From Tachypleus tridentatus (lineage: Eukaryota; Arthropoda; Merostomata; Xiphosura; Limulidae), in contig NC_134829.1 of the NCBI RefSeq assembly GCF_004210375.1, positions 25,374,034-25,438,033 on the forward strand: a stretch of 64,000 nt of DNA, read 5' to 3'. The position numbers were made by a program, and so were the translations under genes. Shown here in pieces: positions 13,206 through 28,200 of this stretch; positions within the stretch are counted from its first letter, which is position 1; the number at the start of each line of letters is the position of its first letter. A model generated the notes under the pieces. That model saw only the letters and a program-made list of their open reading frames with translations. It was not told the origin of the DNA and ran no database searches.

Positions 13206-16200
13206 GTGAGTCTGTATTAAAAAAACTTGTGTATTATGAATATTGAGTTTCACTGGGAAAGCTCACATCAGGAAGGCCTGTGTGGAAGATTTCTAGTTTT
13301 TAGTATTTGCACTAGTACTTGCATTTCTTGATTCTCAGGGATCAAACAATATGAAAAAACAGGGTCATTTTTATTTTTAACTGAAACAAAAAATAATTTG
13401 AATTTCAAATATTCTCATTTATTACATACCAACTGTAATTTGACAGAAATTAGAAACTATAGTAATATAAAGATGATAGTTTAAAACACCTACCACAGTA
13501 ATACAGAATATAATTAAGACTGGTTAATTGTATTTTAAAATTTTCTACAGTATGTAACCTTACTTATTACATTTTTCCATGTATGAGACGTTAATGGTAA
13601 TTTTTAAAATTTTGGTTACTGTACAGCTCACCTTGATAAGGAAAAGAGATATTCTTTACTGAAACTAGTTAAAAAAAGTTTTGTTTATGTAGATAAGATT
13701 ATAATGAAAAAGTTGGTATTACATCTGATTTATAGGCGGTTTGAAAATATTTGTTTGCAGATTAATGAAATAAACAAGGACAGCAAAGTAATGGGATAAC
13801 GATCCATATAATAAAAAGAGAGAGAGAGAGAGAACCAAAATCTGTGTAATTTCACACAGTTGGTCAACAGAATTTCTTTTACACAGTCATACCATCTAAC
13901 CATTTTTAGAGTAATTTTCTCACTTATCATTTTCATTATATATTTGAGGTGAATTTAATAGTAGCTCTATTCAAATTTCAGCATTATTTCTTCACTTGGG
14001 TGTGACCTGTTTCTCAGAGTAGGGATCATTTAGTAATTTGACTAAATATAAGCTCTCTTGAACAACCACAGTGGTGTAACTTTGGCCTTATATGATGATG
14101 AAAATACATTTATGGTACATTACCTTCTCTTAAATAAATATCTATTATCATTCAGTGCTGCCCTGTATGTATATGCATTCATCAACTCTCAACCAATGAA
14201 AATATGACTTATTTTTAGGGGTGCATGTGGCTCCCCCTGTTCAACTCTACTGAATTATCACTTCTGATTTGTAAATACTTGTGTTCAGATGTTCTTTCTT
14301 TTTGTGCTCTTTGACTGAATTATGATGTTAATAGTTTTATTGCCAAAATGGGATTTCTTCATTATTATTTTTCTTTACACTGAAGAAATATTTCAATCTA
14401 ACTTAATTTCCCAGTTTTTTCTAACTTGCCTATTTTAAAACAAATAGTTGTTTGACTTGGATATTTCTACAATGAATTTTGAGGCTTCTGTTCCCATTTT
14501 GGGCCCCTCATTGTTTGCTGTGCGTGATAACCCATGAAGGGGGGGGGATAGGATCCTGGTCGCTGAGGGGTCCAACCCTAACACACCATTTTGGCCTTAA
14601 ATTCCTCTAAACAGGTGGCCTTGGGGTGGGTCAATCAGCTGGTCCACTTGGGCTAGGGTCAACCAAGTACCAGTGTTGGATGTTTTCAACAGGTGTTGTG
14701 GACATTGTATCTGATGCTGGTGTTTGGGTATGGTGCTCACAAAATCCTGGCATTGCTGCAGAATCCTTATTTGGCATTGTAGTGCATTCCCTTGCAGGTG
14801 GGTGGGGTCAGTGGGTACCGAAATATATTTTTTATTATTATGAATTCTCCAAATAAAAACTTAAATAAAATAGTGAAAAAACAGTCCATAGGTAAACAAC
14901 TATGTCTTGAAGATTCTGAGCAGTAATCTTCAACATCTGTAACACCTGTTGTACCTCATTTTCTTATAATACATTTTCTTTCAGACAAACCTTAGGGCAG
15001 TTGTCTCCCTTTTTCATTCAGAAGGGACAAGAGGGATTTGCTGGCTCTCAAAGTCAGTAAAGAAGCTTTGCTCTGGTGACGTATTGGTGGATACATCCAC
15101 ATCTCAACACAGTGAACACCTCTTACATTCAAAGGCAATTAGGGATATACCTATTGAGGTTACACCTCATGCTACTTTGAAATCATCACAAGGAGTTTCG
15201 TTGAAAGGGATTTGAAAAACATCTCAGAGTCAGAGGTTCTCGCTGGTTTCTCTACTAAAGGAGTTTCTGCAATGAGGCTATCTCCACTCACAAAGATAGA
15301 ATTACGATGCCAACCAGTATCCTCGTTCTGACATTTACATCACCATGTCCACCTGCCACATCGAGGCAGGTTATCTTAATTGCAGGGTACGGCCATACAT
15401 TCCAAACCCTCTCCAATGTTTCCAGTATCAGCGGTTCAGTCACTCAAAGACATCATGTCGTGGTTTACTTAATGTGTGCTCATTGTTGCAATGACATGAT
15501 GAGTGTGAAACGGACCCTCGTTGCATCAACTGCAATGGCTCTCGCCTGTCCTACTTTTGTTCTTGCCCTAAATGGTTGGAAGAAAAAGAGGTGCAGCATT
15601 TGAAAACAATTCATAACATTACTTACCCTGAGGCTAGAAAGTTGCTGTCCACCACTTCATCTCGGACGTATGCTGCTTCACTTCGTTCCACAACTACAGT
15701 GGGAGTGTAGACAGATCCCTGCGTCTCCAAAAGAATCATTCTCAAAACAAATGAAAAGTCATTTGACCTCCATTGTTAAAAAAGTTAATGAATGAACTTT
15801 AACACCCATCTCTGTCCCTAATGTACATTCTGGCAAATCCCAAGATCCACTTCCTTTGGTTTTGGGTACAGGCATTTCCTTGGATAAATCTTCTTCTCCC
15901 ATCCCAAGATACAAAAAATGATCTTTTGTTCACATCGTCAGTCGCTGGAATCCTCTTCCAACAGCAAAGACCTGCCCAATCGATCTGGGGGAAAAGTACA
16001 TAAGGTCGACAGACCTCCCTCGAATAAAGACAGTAAAGAAAAAAGACGTAGCCGTAAATAGAAGGGTTCTCCACCCAATTCACCTACACATAAATAAGAA
16101 TGGCCATCTTGATACGATGGAACTGTCGAGGTTTGTGTTCTAATCTGTATGACATTAAAGCACTGATTGCTTCCTACTATCCTGTATGTCTTTCCTTACA

Positions 16201-19200
16201 GAAAACATTTCTGAAACCTGCTGATACAGTCATCTTTCAGCAGTTTTCTTTATACAGAAATGACAGGCTGTGTGATGGACGAGTGCATGGAGGTGTGGCA
16301 CTGTTGGTTGATTACCATGTGCCCACCCTGTCTTTGCCACTGGACACACCATTGGAGACCATAGCCATCTGTTTTTCCTTGGGTCATACAATCATTGTTT
16401 GTTAAATCTACCTGCTGCCTGGAGAGACATATGATCAAACAGACCTTGATGCTTTCATTGAACAGCTGCCATCTCCCTTTTTAATCCTGGGGGACTTTAA
16501 TGGACATCATCCCCTCTGGGAAAGTGCTGATAATGATGGGAGGGTTGCTCCATAGAGCATATGCTCTCTGATCACAAACTTTCTCTTTTCAATAATGGTT
16601 CTTATATTTATTGTCATGCACCTAGTCAGTCCTTTACTGCTATTGATCTCAGTTTGCTCCCCTTCACTATTGTTCTCCCACTTTTCATTGAAGGTCAACA
16701 GTAATCTGTGAGACAGTGATCATTTTCCTATAATTTTGAGAGAGACTGGCCGTGGTCAATACCACCCAACCTGCAAGCCCCGGTGGAAGCCTGATCAAGC
16801 ACACTGACCCTCTTTCACTTGATTCTGCCATCATCTATAAGTCATCAGTAGATGACTGTGTGGCAGCAGAAACTGACTATATTATACAGGCAGCTGCTCA
16901 GTGTATTCCTAAAACCTTGACACATTTTCCATGATATTCTCGTCTGTGGTGGAATCCTGCCTGCCACATGGCACAGAAGGCTCAAAAATGGGCCTGGGAT
17001 ACTTTTGTAGGTATCTCACACTCTCACACCACATCACTTTCCAGCAGGCCCGTGCCCATACTCTTTGAGTAAGACATCAAAGCCAGAAAGATTTTTGGAT
17101 TAAGTTCACAACAGGCATATCTTCTACCACCAGTTCCAAAGTTATATGGGACAAGATTCAAAAGGTCAGTGGGCAATATAATTCTGTCCCCCTCACGATC
17201 TTGCTCTCTGATGGCCAGGAAATAGCTGATATCCGGAGCATCATCAATACTCTAGGTGAAAGCTTTTGCCAGACATCTAGCACTTCTGCTTCTTCCTTCA
17301 CCTTCTTACCCATCAAGACTCAGGTAGAGTGATCACCTCTTTCTTACGAGCTGATTGTCTCTATGACTGTAATTGTCCCATTACACTGGTGGAACTCAAA
17401 CTGGCCCTTAATCAGTCTGGCAGTAAATCGGTTGGACCTGATGATGTACACTGTGAAATGCTGCACCATCTATCTTCTCGTTCTCTTGCTATTCTTCTGA
17501 TTTTTTTTAACTGGATCTGTGAGGAGAAAATTTTTCCTGATTGCTGGTGCCAGGCAATTGTTATACCTTTCTCTTAGCCTGGAAAGGATCCCAAGATTCT
17601 TTCAAACTACCATCCTATTGCTTTGTCAAGCTGTCTTTGTAAGACCTCAGAGAGGATGGTTAATGCTTGTTTGGTTTGGTTCCTCGACTCAAACAACCTT
17701 CTCTCACCCACCCAGTGTGAGTTCCAATGACAGCTGTCCACCATGGACCACCTGATTTGACTTGAAACATTGATCAGAGAAGCCTTTCTCAAATGACAAC
17801 ATCTTGTATCAATATTCTTTGACATTGAGAAAGCTTATGATACAACATGGAGGTGTGGCATTTTGTGAAACCTCCATATTTTTGGGTTACATGGCCATTT
17901 GCCCATTTTTATTAAATATTTTTTAGTGGACAGGAGATTCTAAGTTCCTTTGGTTTCAACACTTTCCCATTTTTTATATAAAGGAACTTGGAGTCTCTCA
18001 GGGCTGTGTTTTGAGTGTCACACTTTTCAGTATATTAATGCCATCACTGAACAACTCCCTCTTACTGCTGCAAACTGCCTCTGTCTCGACGACTTTCACA
18101 ATTCAAATCAGTCATCAAACATGAGGTATATTGAGAAGCAATTACACACTGCCCTCAGTCATTTACTGAAGTGGACCACAGCAAATGACTTTAACTTCTC
18201 TCTCTCTAAAACTGTTTGCATGCACTTTTGCCACCAACATGGTATTCATTCTGATTCTGAACTCCATATTGGTGAAGTTGTGCTTCCTGTGGTCCCTGAG
18301 ACTAAGTTCTTGGGGCTTATCTTTGACCTTAAGCTGACCTTTATACCACACATTAAGCAGCTATGGGTGTACAAGAGCACTGAACATTGCTCATGTCCTC
18401 TTTCCTCCACTTTAGGAGCAGATCAGTGTTCTATGCTAAAGATATATTGTGCTCTTATTCGATTGAAACTCGACTATGGATCACTTGTCTATGACTCTGC
18501 CAAGAACTTGGCCTCAAAGATGCTGGACCTCATTCATCACCAAGGACTTTGGCTTGAGATCCTGCTTCCAACCTGTGTTTTTCCAAGGTTGTACAAGATT
18601 TTTTCTCTTTACAAACTGTTTCACATGTTCATCATCTTTCTCACCCTTAAGTGGGATTTTTCTCCAGGTTTAAAAATGACAGAGTATATCCCAATATTTT
18701 ATCACTTGTCACCCTTCCTTCAGTTCATTTTCCATGGGGTGGTTTCTCTGTTCCATGCTCTGCTCTTTGGTATTCAGAGCATTTGTTTGTCACTAACATG
18801 CTCTTGGGTGGAAGCTTTCCTCTCAGGATTCATTGAGACTGACTGGATAATAATTTTATTATTTTTATTTTCAGGAGTCCTTTTCCCTTTTTTTAATGTT
18901 TGTGGTTTGAATCCTTCTCTGTGACAAGTGGTGTTTCATCAGGTATTGCTTAACTGCTCAAATCTGCACTGACAAGCCATGTCAATTTCCATATAATAAT
19001 TCCACTGCAGAGATAGAGTGTTCCACAAGATTTCTTGTAGGTTTATCCTTGCAATAGTATTAATTCATAAGTTTGCTCTTCCAGGACCATACCCATGCAC
19101 TTATAACATGGTTAAAGCAAAAAGGGATAGCTGCCCATCCCTGCCTTGTTGTATTGAATAAAATGGTCTGGTTTTCTTTTAAAAATAGGGTTTCATGTTC

Positions 19201-22200
19201 ACCCATTACACTGTTTCATGTGTTATTGTTTCTCTGTACTCTTCACAATGTTTCATCCCCCTTTCCTTCTTGTGGAGTTTGAGAGTCCTTACCACTTTGT
19301 AGTTCCAAGCCACTGCAGAGGTGGGCCATGGAGGCATCCTTCTAAATGGGTTAATGAAATATAAACAAAATGTAAAAATGATTACAAAACCATTCATTTG
19401 AGTGTAGGGTGATGGTGTTCTGCTGTTGTAGATGACATGATATCTTCCAGTATGAAACATAAGAATCAATGGAAATGAGATATCAAAATTGCAGTTCACC
19501 CTTTTGATGGGGATTCCTCATCCTACCCTGATATGGAGGTTAGTTTTCAATGTTCTGGGTTTTCAATTTAGAACTGAACTAATTAGTGTTAAGTCCTCAC
19601 ACATCTATTACAAATGGATATATTCTTCCCTCATTTATACACTATCAGTGTTGTGGGTCACAGAGGAAGTAATTCTAAATTGTTACAGTTCTTTCCCTGC
19701 TGCTGTTCCTCAATGTTTGTTACTCTTAGGGTGTTAATGTGCTTCTGGTAGTTCCTGTCAATTTCACTTTTGGTGGAGATGGTTTACATTATATAGACAC
19801 TTTTTTTTTATATTAGATGTTGGGCTCCTGGATCGATGTGTCAATTTATCATATTCACGTATGCCACATTCATGAGTCAGGGGTACTAGATTCCCTCTGG
19901 TTTCATGAACTTATGGTGAAGATGGTATGATCCTCTTTCTGCCCCATACCAGATGGTTGATATTTGGATTGTAGATATCTTGCCATTAGTACAATACTCT
20001 TTCCTATCCCCCCATGGATGTCAGTTCCTGGTGACCTGAGTTTTGGATTGTAGTCAACATACTGATAGCATGATCCTCATTCTATCCCTGTGTGGATGTC
20101 AAGTCCCAGTAGCATTGGTCTTGCATATAATTGACTCACTGTGTATGGTCTGTCACATCAGTACTCACTCTACACATAGGGGGCACATCCTTTACCCATT
20201 TTTTGGATTGAGTTTTATAAATATTGCATGGTTCAAAGCATTTTATGGCCATAATTCTCTTTCAGTTAAATGCACTCATATTTTTTCTGCCGACATATGC
20301 AATTCTTTTTATGATGGGCAAAGAATATGTAAGAGTATACCTAGTTCAGAAGAGATGCTGTTTCCCAAGTCAGATCTTAGAATCTGACTGTCTTAGGTAA
20401 TTTCCTTTGGGTGCTGTTTTTTTTTCCCTCACACCAATCTTACCACCTATTTAGTGTGGGATTCTATTTATTTGAAAGGAGGTAATGTACCATGTTGGAA
20501 GTTATAATTTTTCTACATTGAATATGTATTTCTGATAAGTACTTACCTCTGTTTGCACTTTCACCTCCTCACTGAAAACTGATGCTTCCATCTTCTGACA
20601 AAACTTGAAGTGATAATTTGATAGAAATGAGTAGATGGAGCCACATGCTTTATGAAAGTATGTGGCACTCCTGTTGGTGGAGGGCTGATACATGAGAGAT
20701 GCATTGGAATAAGCTACTTCCATTGGAGGGAGTAGAAAAATTGTGGCATGTGTGAAAAATGTTTTGGATAGAGAGGGCAGCACTGAATAATAGCCATTTA
20801 TTTGAGAAAGGTAAGTACCTATCTGAAATGCATTTTCAGTGCAGGAAAGTTCAAACTTTGGAAAATATTTTATTTTCTAGTTATGGAAACAAAACCTGCT
20901 AATATTGTGTGAATTAATGATCATGTTTTAAGACTTGGGGATGCTTTGACAATTGTGTCCATCATTGTTGTGCAGTAGGGTTATACTTCCCTTAACTAGT
21001 GTTTGACCAAGCTCCAGAAGTACCTTCCTCATGTGAATTGTTTTTTGTTGTACAGAAAAGATGAGTTCATTTTGTTTATGTAATATCATTATGTTCTATG
21101 TTGAGCAGAAAATTATCAGAGTGAAAGTCAGGCTGTACTGTAGTTTAAAAGTAAGATAACTAATATTAATGATATTGTTTGTAACAGAAATTAAGATTGA
21201 AAACTCAAGTCCATTCAGCTTATGAAAGGTCAGAAGTTTAATTAGGAAGGTAGGTTAAATGTCACAGCCAGTCAGACCAAACCTCTACAATCTGTAGGTA
21301 GCATGTATGTCATTTCTGAGCATTTTTTCCTCTACTGCCAAAATGTGCTTTTCGAAGTGTTTGTGATTATGAGATCCATGCAGATTTTATAAGATATTAG
21401 CTAAGACCCATGACAAAGCTGTGCCCTGGCATCAGCATTACAGCTAAGCAAGTACATCCATTTTGTATGTACGTTAACTAAGTATGTAATACCTACACAG
21501 AAAATCCTGAAAAATACTCTTGGATAAATTTGAATAACAATGCATTCTTTTCTAGTGAAGGATAGGTTAATTAATAACTATCAGTTTTGGATTTTTACAA
21601 TGTATCATACAAGGTGAACAGCAATAGGTTAATAACACCTGGCAAAATTAATGCTTTTTTGAAATTACTTGAAAATATTAAGGTTAAAAGTACCTCATTT
21701 CTTTTTTATACAGTAAAAATTTGCTTCCATGCTTTAACCATTGTGTACTTAAGCAGAGTAAACAATTATTACTCTTTTAGGTGGATCACATATGGAACCT
21801 TTGAATGGTGAGACAATCCAGATTGGAGTTGACCCTAGTACTTTAGTGGGTCTTACTCAAGAGAATGGAGTCCCTGTGTTGTTGGAAGTAACTGAAAATT
21901 CTGATACTGATGTTGTACATTCAAGAGGAGACTCGGAAGCTGTGATGACTTCAATATGTACAGGTTAGAACCTGTCATCTATTTAGACATAATAAAATAA
22001 ACATAAAAATCATATGAGAACTACATAACCTATTTTTTCTTATTATTATTTCTGAAAAACTATATTCAAGCTATAATGACATGAGTATCTTTTTGTTCTG
22101 ATTGGAGTGCACTTTGTCCATGCAGTGTTTGAGCAAATTATGAAACACTTTAAAAAATGAGGGCAATTTTTAGTCTGAGGTTAAGCTGAACAAAAGAAAT

Positions 22201-25200
22201 TAAGAACCCTGTGTTGTTATGTTGTATCACTTGTTTATGCTGAATTTTTTGAGATACGGAAACTATATTCATGATTTAGCCCACTACCATGAGGGGAAAG
22301 CACTTTCTAACATTCAAATAATTCATCTGCTCCTCAACTTTTGACGTTTTGAGGTGGAGTTGTTGGTTAACCTGAATAGATTAAAGTCTCCTTGATGGGA
22401 CAGGGTAAGCCTACACACTTACAACATCAAAATCCAGCATTTTGTTTTCCTTTCACTTCACTTTGTTGGAAGACTCTTGGGACTACCAACTTCACTGATG
22501 ATGAGGTAGATCCACTGTTAGCATGCACATTAGTTAAATTTTCAGCTTCTATGTTCCTCCTTGTTGTTGGAATTACAAATTTCATTGGCTTCTATAGGGT
22601 CTCATAATTACACCCTTATTCATAGGTCTCAACATCAACCCCTTGGTATATTGGTACACAGTATAAATTTTGTTTATGTTCAAGGGTTTCCATGCTATAC
22701 AATGATTGTTGTATACCTTTAGAGTTTGTGAGTGTTTGGATCCAAAAATTTCTGGATGTGTGGTAACCTTAATCATTGACCCAAGAACACTGCAGGTTAT
22801 TGAGTCAGAATTTGTCATTCAGTTCACATATTCAACACTGTTTTCCACCTAGCTTGTAGGGTTTCTATCTCCTGCAGATTATTTGGATTTGGAACTTAGT
22901 TCTAGGGCTACCAGAATTTGGTTGGTTTTGGATTAGTGAGAGAGTCATACTAGTTCTTCAGAGGTTTTATTTCTATCAGTTGTTGGGCCCACCCAGACAG
23001 GAAATTAGTGTTCAATCGTCATTGTTTCTTATCCATATAAATGCCTCAATTCTGCAAAATTCATAAGTTATGCAATCTGAGTTGACATTTTTTACTGGAA
23101 TTGTAGATGTCCAAGTTTTCCATAGTCAGCTTCTATCTGCATATTGCCATAGTGGTGGACTCCCACCATTATCAACATTTCTTGTGCAAGAGAATCAAAT
23201 ACTGCAATTCTGGGTTTTTACCTTCAGACTTGCATCAGCTTTGTAAGTCTTGCTGTGTAGTACAAGTTCTTTCTCATCACCTCCATTCCATTGCACTGGG
23301 TATGCACTATTACATGGATGACTGGTTACTGCTGGCACCATGTCAATAATTGTCAGACCATTTCATCTTCATTGTACTTTCAGCAAAAACTAAGGCAGGC
23401 TTCATTATCAGGGTTGAGAATTCTTTTCTTGCTCCAACTCATTGTGTCATCAGTCTGGGGATTTTTTGTTTTTCATCTCATATCTCATTTTAACTTCAAT
23501 AGGTCATCTGACTCTTACTTCTTCTCTCTCTGCATGGATGGTTCTTTTTCTTCTGGGAATGTGGGAACTACTTTTATCTTTCGTGCTTTTGGGATGAAAA
23601 CATAAGAAATTCTTTTAATGGTCTTTATGTGACCAAAAGATTATAATCATTGGTTTTCTGAATTCCCCAGTTTCGTTAGTTGGGATCATTCTTCTAATTC
23701 CAAGGTTTAACTCGTGACACTAGTACAATATGGGTCCCTTTACCACCATCACTTACAGAGTTCCATCTCTTCACAAACACCCTGCTTTATGGATGAGGTG
23801 TTATATACCAACAGTAAGAAATTCCATGGTATATGCACATACATATAGGTTTCTCTACAGGCTGATTTATTTCTTCATGCTCCACAACAGGCAGTTCTTT
23901 CAGGGTCTTGGGTTATTAACTCTTACAGTACAGACTCAGTCAATTTGGCCAATTGTGTTACCTCCTTGTACTCATTAAAAGTCTTAATGAATTTTTTACT
24001 ACTAACTTTTAACATAATGTGTATATCTTCATGAAATTTGGAACTCTTTTAGTAAACATTACAAGTCTTTCACATATAATTTTTTTTTGAGTTAAATATT
24101 TTTAATAAATTAAAAAGAGTTCATAAATATATTGAGTGTTTGTTTTGAGTAGGTCATGTGCAAAGTGATTTTTCATGTTATAATAAAAATACTTTTTTCA
24201 TCTCAAAATCTCAAATTGCATTTGTGTAACCTCTAAAACCTCAGTAAAACTTTATATTTTGTTATTTCCTAACTCTGTACAAAATTGGTTAATTTGACTG
24301 ATCTCATACATATAAAAAAATTGAAATTAATATAAATTGCCCTCTTTTACTTTGTATTATGACTTCATATTGTAAATGAAACTACATTCATTTATCCTAA
24401 GTAGCTTTAAACTTGTAACTGTATACATCTATTTACAATTAAATTTTATTGTTTTATTACCCTTTGATTGTGGCTTTTCCCCCTTAGTGTTAGTGATTCT
24501 CTTGACTCTTGAAAAATAGGGCAGAGTTAGGGGCCCTTCTACCCAGATCTCTGGATGTGTTTTTCCCAGATGTCTGTACCAGTGGTACAAGCTTTCATGG
24601 GAGCCTATTTCATAGTAAAGATTCAAATTTAACACTTGGCTATGTGGCTGGGTGTGCATGGACTTTTTTATTTTTTTCATCAGTTTTGGTTCAGTACTTT
24701 CAACCTATCTTAAATAGAATATTTTAGCAAAATTTAAAATAAGGTTTATCTCATTGTCTGTTTTCTTTACAGAAGGTTAGGACTTTTTAAATTGAAATTC
24801 ATAGTTGAAAACATATGAACTAATTATAACCAAGAATTTGCAAAATTACATATCATACCAATAATGATTCATGCCTAATCCTGTTGCCATGGATATCCTT
24901 TACTGTGCATGATACAAGATGTTTTATATGCAAAATTTTATTAAAATACATTTTGTTTATGTTATACCAATTAGAATAACATAACATCTTAGCTAATAAT
25001 TCATATTTTAATGGTACACAAATTTTACGTTCTTAATTCTACAAGGCAATATTAAACAAATCTTGAATTTCCCCCAGTGTAACTCATGTAACACATTATC
25101 TCTTAGCTTGTTGTCTTCCCTATTTTATCAACTATCCCTTGAAAAAGTACAAAATTAAACATAACTTACTTTCTATAAAATTGCTGTTGCTCAGACAACC

Positions 25201-28200
25201 CATATTTTTTTATAGTCTTCAATTTTTGTTTGGTTACACAGCTGTCAAATAGCAAATCAAATCCCTCCTGCCACGCATACCTTTCATACTATCTCTTTCT
25301 GAATTTGTTAATAGTTCTTTCATACATTTAAGTATTCTTATGTCCACATTTTTATTCTTTATCTTCCATGGTGCCGTCTTAAATTTGTTCACCATGGGAT
25401 TGGGTACTGGTTTTCATGCCCTGTTGTTTGAACTTGTTTCAGATCTGTATGTCTTGGTCTTTGATTCCTTATCATCTTGTCTTGGCTGTTGATGCATTCA
25501 GACAGCATTTATTTTCTCATTCCATTTGTTATCTTTTCATGGTGATTTTGTTCCTTCTTGCCACTGTGTGTTAGTTGTCTTTCTGATTGTTCCTTCCTGG
25601 CTGACACAGGTTTTCTTTTCTCAACTGCTTCAGATTGAACTGTCCTTTTTGTTCTGGATCAATTTTTCCACACTCCACTTTGGCAGCTCATGGGGCGTGT
25701 TCTTTCTTTTTTCTTGTTTCCTTCTATCTTCCACCTTTACTCCTAGATGGATCTGGTTGACCTTCTGTATCCCACACCTGTCCTGGATTGCTTCATTGTT
25801 TCAGGGTTTCTTTCTGTTTGTTCTTTTTCCTGTTATTTCATTCCCTGGCATCAATTCTGAATAGGAATTTTCCTCCTTTAACCTTTGAATTTGGCTTTGA
25901 TTCAATTGACCTTTTATTCCTTGTTCTCTTTTTCCCTGTAATCAATATCCTCATGTTTTCTTCATGATCAGGCACCTTCCTTTTTACCTGTATCTCATGT
26001 TCAAAGTACTTAGATTGAGTACTGGGACTACACCTCATACATTTATCTCCCATTATGTGCTTTGGGTAGCTGTTTTTTCTTCATCAGGGTACCATTTTCC
26101 ACCTTTTGCCATCCTTTACTCTTAGGTCAGACTATGTTTAAGATACCTTAACGTATGTATACCTGTTATTTTTCAGGGTCATGGCCATTTCTTTCTTTGT
26201 GGATCCTGTTCTGTGAAGAATGGTGTCTGTCCAGGTAAACTTAAGCCAGTTAAATCCACATTATACAGTCATGATGATCTAAGAGTTATAATTTCCATGG
26301 CCACTGTTAAGATGGGGTATTTCCTCATGGTATATTTGCTTCATTCAAATACACATTCCAGACCATGCTAACTAACAGACTTCATGGGTAAAGCAGTCTG
26401 TTTTTCAAAATAGGGTTTCTGTGGTCTCCTGTTGCACTATCTCCAATGTTAACATTCCTCTGGACTCTCCTCTGGTTTTCTCCTCCTCCTCCTTTTTGTT
26501 TCAGTGTAGTATGGGAATCTTTACCATTTTGCATTGGGGTGGTGGACCATGGAGGTATCCTTCTGAATATAATGATACAAATAATGGTAAAAACCATTCA
26601 GTTGAAATTAGAGCAGTATTATATTGCTGGTGTAGATGACAAGATGTTCTTTAATGCTTAATCTTTGTATGGGTCTATCCAAGGAGATGAGATAGTTTTG
26701 AAGTGAGCATTCAAAATTGCAGTTCACTCATTTGGTTGGGATCTTTCATAGTACTCGCACATGAATGTTGGTTCCTGGTGGCTGGGTTGTGGATTTAGAG
26801 CTAAACCAATCAACATAAGTCTTCACACATGCATTATAGGTATCTCTGTTTCCTCCACTTGTGTTATGGGTCATGGTAGTGGAACCTTTAGATTAATACT
26901 GTTTTTCCTCTTATGCTATCCCTCTTTTTCTTTTTTTGTCCCTCTCTTAAACTGATGTTTTTATTGTGCTAGGGGCAGTTCCTAACAGATTGGTTTTGAG
27001 TGAGATTGTTTACATTGTAAAAATATCTTTACTGTGCCATCATCCCGATATCTGGTTTCCGGAGCAGTCAAATACTTTATTACATTGCTATCATGTGTCT
27101 GATTCATAGGTTGGGAAGGGAGGTACAAGATTCTTTCTGGTCTGCTGAACATGAGGTGAAGAAACAGTCATCCTTCCTACCCCCACATAGATGTTGATCT
27201 TGAAGATTGGGTTTTGGATTGCAGTTGACTTACTAATCGTATCATCCTCATCCTACCTCTACATGAATGTTGGTTCCAAGCAGCTGGGTTTTGGATAAGT
27301 TAACTTCCATGTGTATTCTGTCGCATTCTGTCCATTCTATATCTAGAAGCACATGCTTTCGTTTTCACCCATAATGATGTACTTTGTGGAATTGAGATTC
27401 TATCCAGCCATTGTTCTCTCTATTTTGGATGTGCTCCTACCATTTTCTGCCCATGTCTGCAACACCTCTTTTCCACACTGGGCAAAATGTATGCCCAGTA
27501 CAGAAGTGGTGCAGTCTCCCACATATGATCCTCTACTGTGAGGATTTATTTTTTTATGGTGTTTGTCAGATGCTTTTGAAAGATGCTTCTTCCATTCCCT
27601 GGCACTGTTCCCTCCACCCATTTAATGTGGGATTCTAATTATTCTAACTTAAAACTGGTGCTTCCATTTTCTACCAAAACAAAGTGATAGTTCTACAGAA
27701 TGAAACAGAAGGAGTTGCATGTCAGGAGGGTGTGTCGCACTCATATTGATGGAGATTTGTCTCGTGGTAATTTGCATGCAAGATACAATTGAATTATGTT
27801 GATTTTGGGGGTACATGGGAGCTCAAGGGTTGTAGCATGGGAAAAATATTTTGCATATAAAGGATGGCACTAAACAATAATAGTTATTTATGTGAGTAGT
27901 GGTAAGTACCTATTGAAAATACATTTTAAATATAGGAAAATTATAACTTCAGTGTATGTTTCTTATCTAATTTAAGAACCTTATCTCAATCCTAATGATC
28001 AAGACTGGTGTTGAAATGTGATGAAAGAGTTTTGTTTTGTTTCTTTAACAAAAATAATATTTTGGTCCATGAAACAATCATTTTGTTGTCATTCTTGAAA
28101 AAACGAAACTATTATATAACAGTCCATTCTTTTAAAAATGTAGCTTTACATGAACCAAAACTGGTTCATGTGCCAAGTGCTTAATTCTAATATTCAAAAT

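Larger units (their letters stand above)
14500..19060 (+). mobile_element. Decayed Jockey-type LINE
   Basis: The element reads on the plus strand in several frames. A G-rich, non-coding 5' part lies at about 14500-14990. ORF1 (gag-like) follows at about 15040-15690 with VLVDTSTSQHS, RPYIPNP and a zinc-knuckle region, ending KWLEEKEVQHLKTIHNITYP. ORF2 begins with an APE-type endonuclease near 16100 (WNCRGL, then LILGDFNGHHPLW near 16480 and SDHFP near 16720). The reverse transcriptase runs from about 17370 (GPDDVHCEML) to about 18500 (DYGSLVYDSA). Frameshifts and stops are frequent, so it is dead. Part of ORF1 and the endonuclease region keeps many CpGs, unlike the intron around it. The 3' end is indistinct and grades into the DIRS-like tail at about 19060. 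Confidence 0.85.

Noticed and set aside
17950-18924. 324-codon plus-strand open frame as an intact gene
   Set aside because: Its first half is an out-of-frame and partly in-frame LINE reverse transcriptase and its second half shows no domain; flanking LINE parts lie in other frames.
20502-20783. 93-codon minus-strand open frame
   Set aside because: It lies between the arms of the inverted repeat in the DIRS-like tail and is not kept in the second copy.
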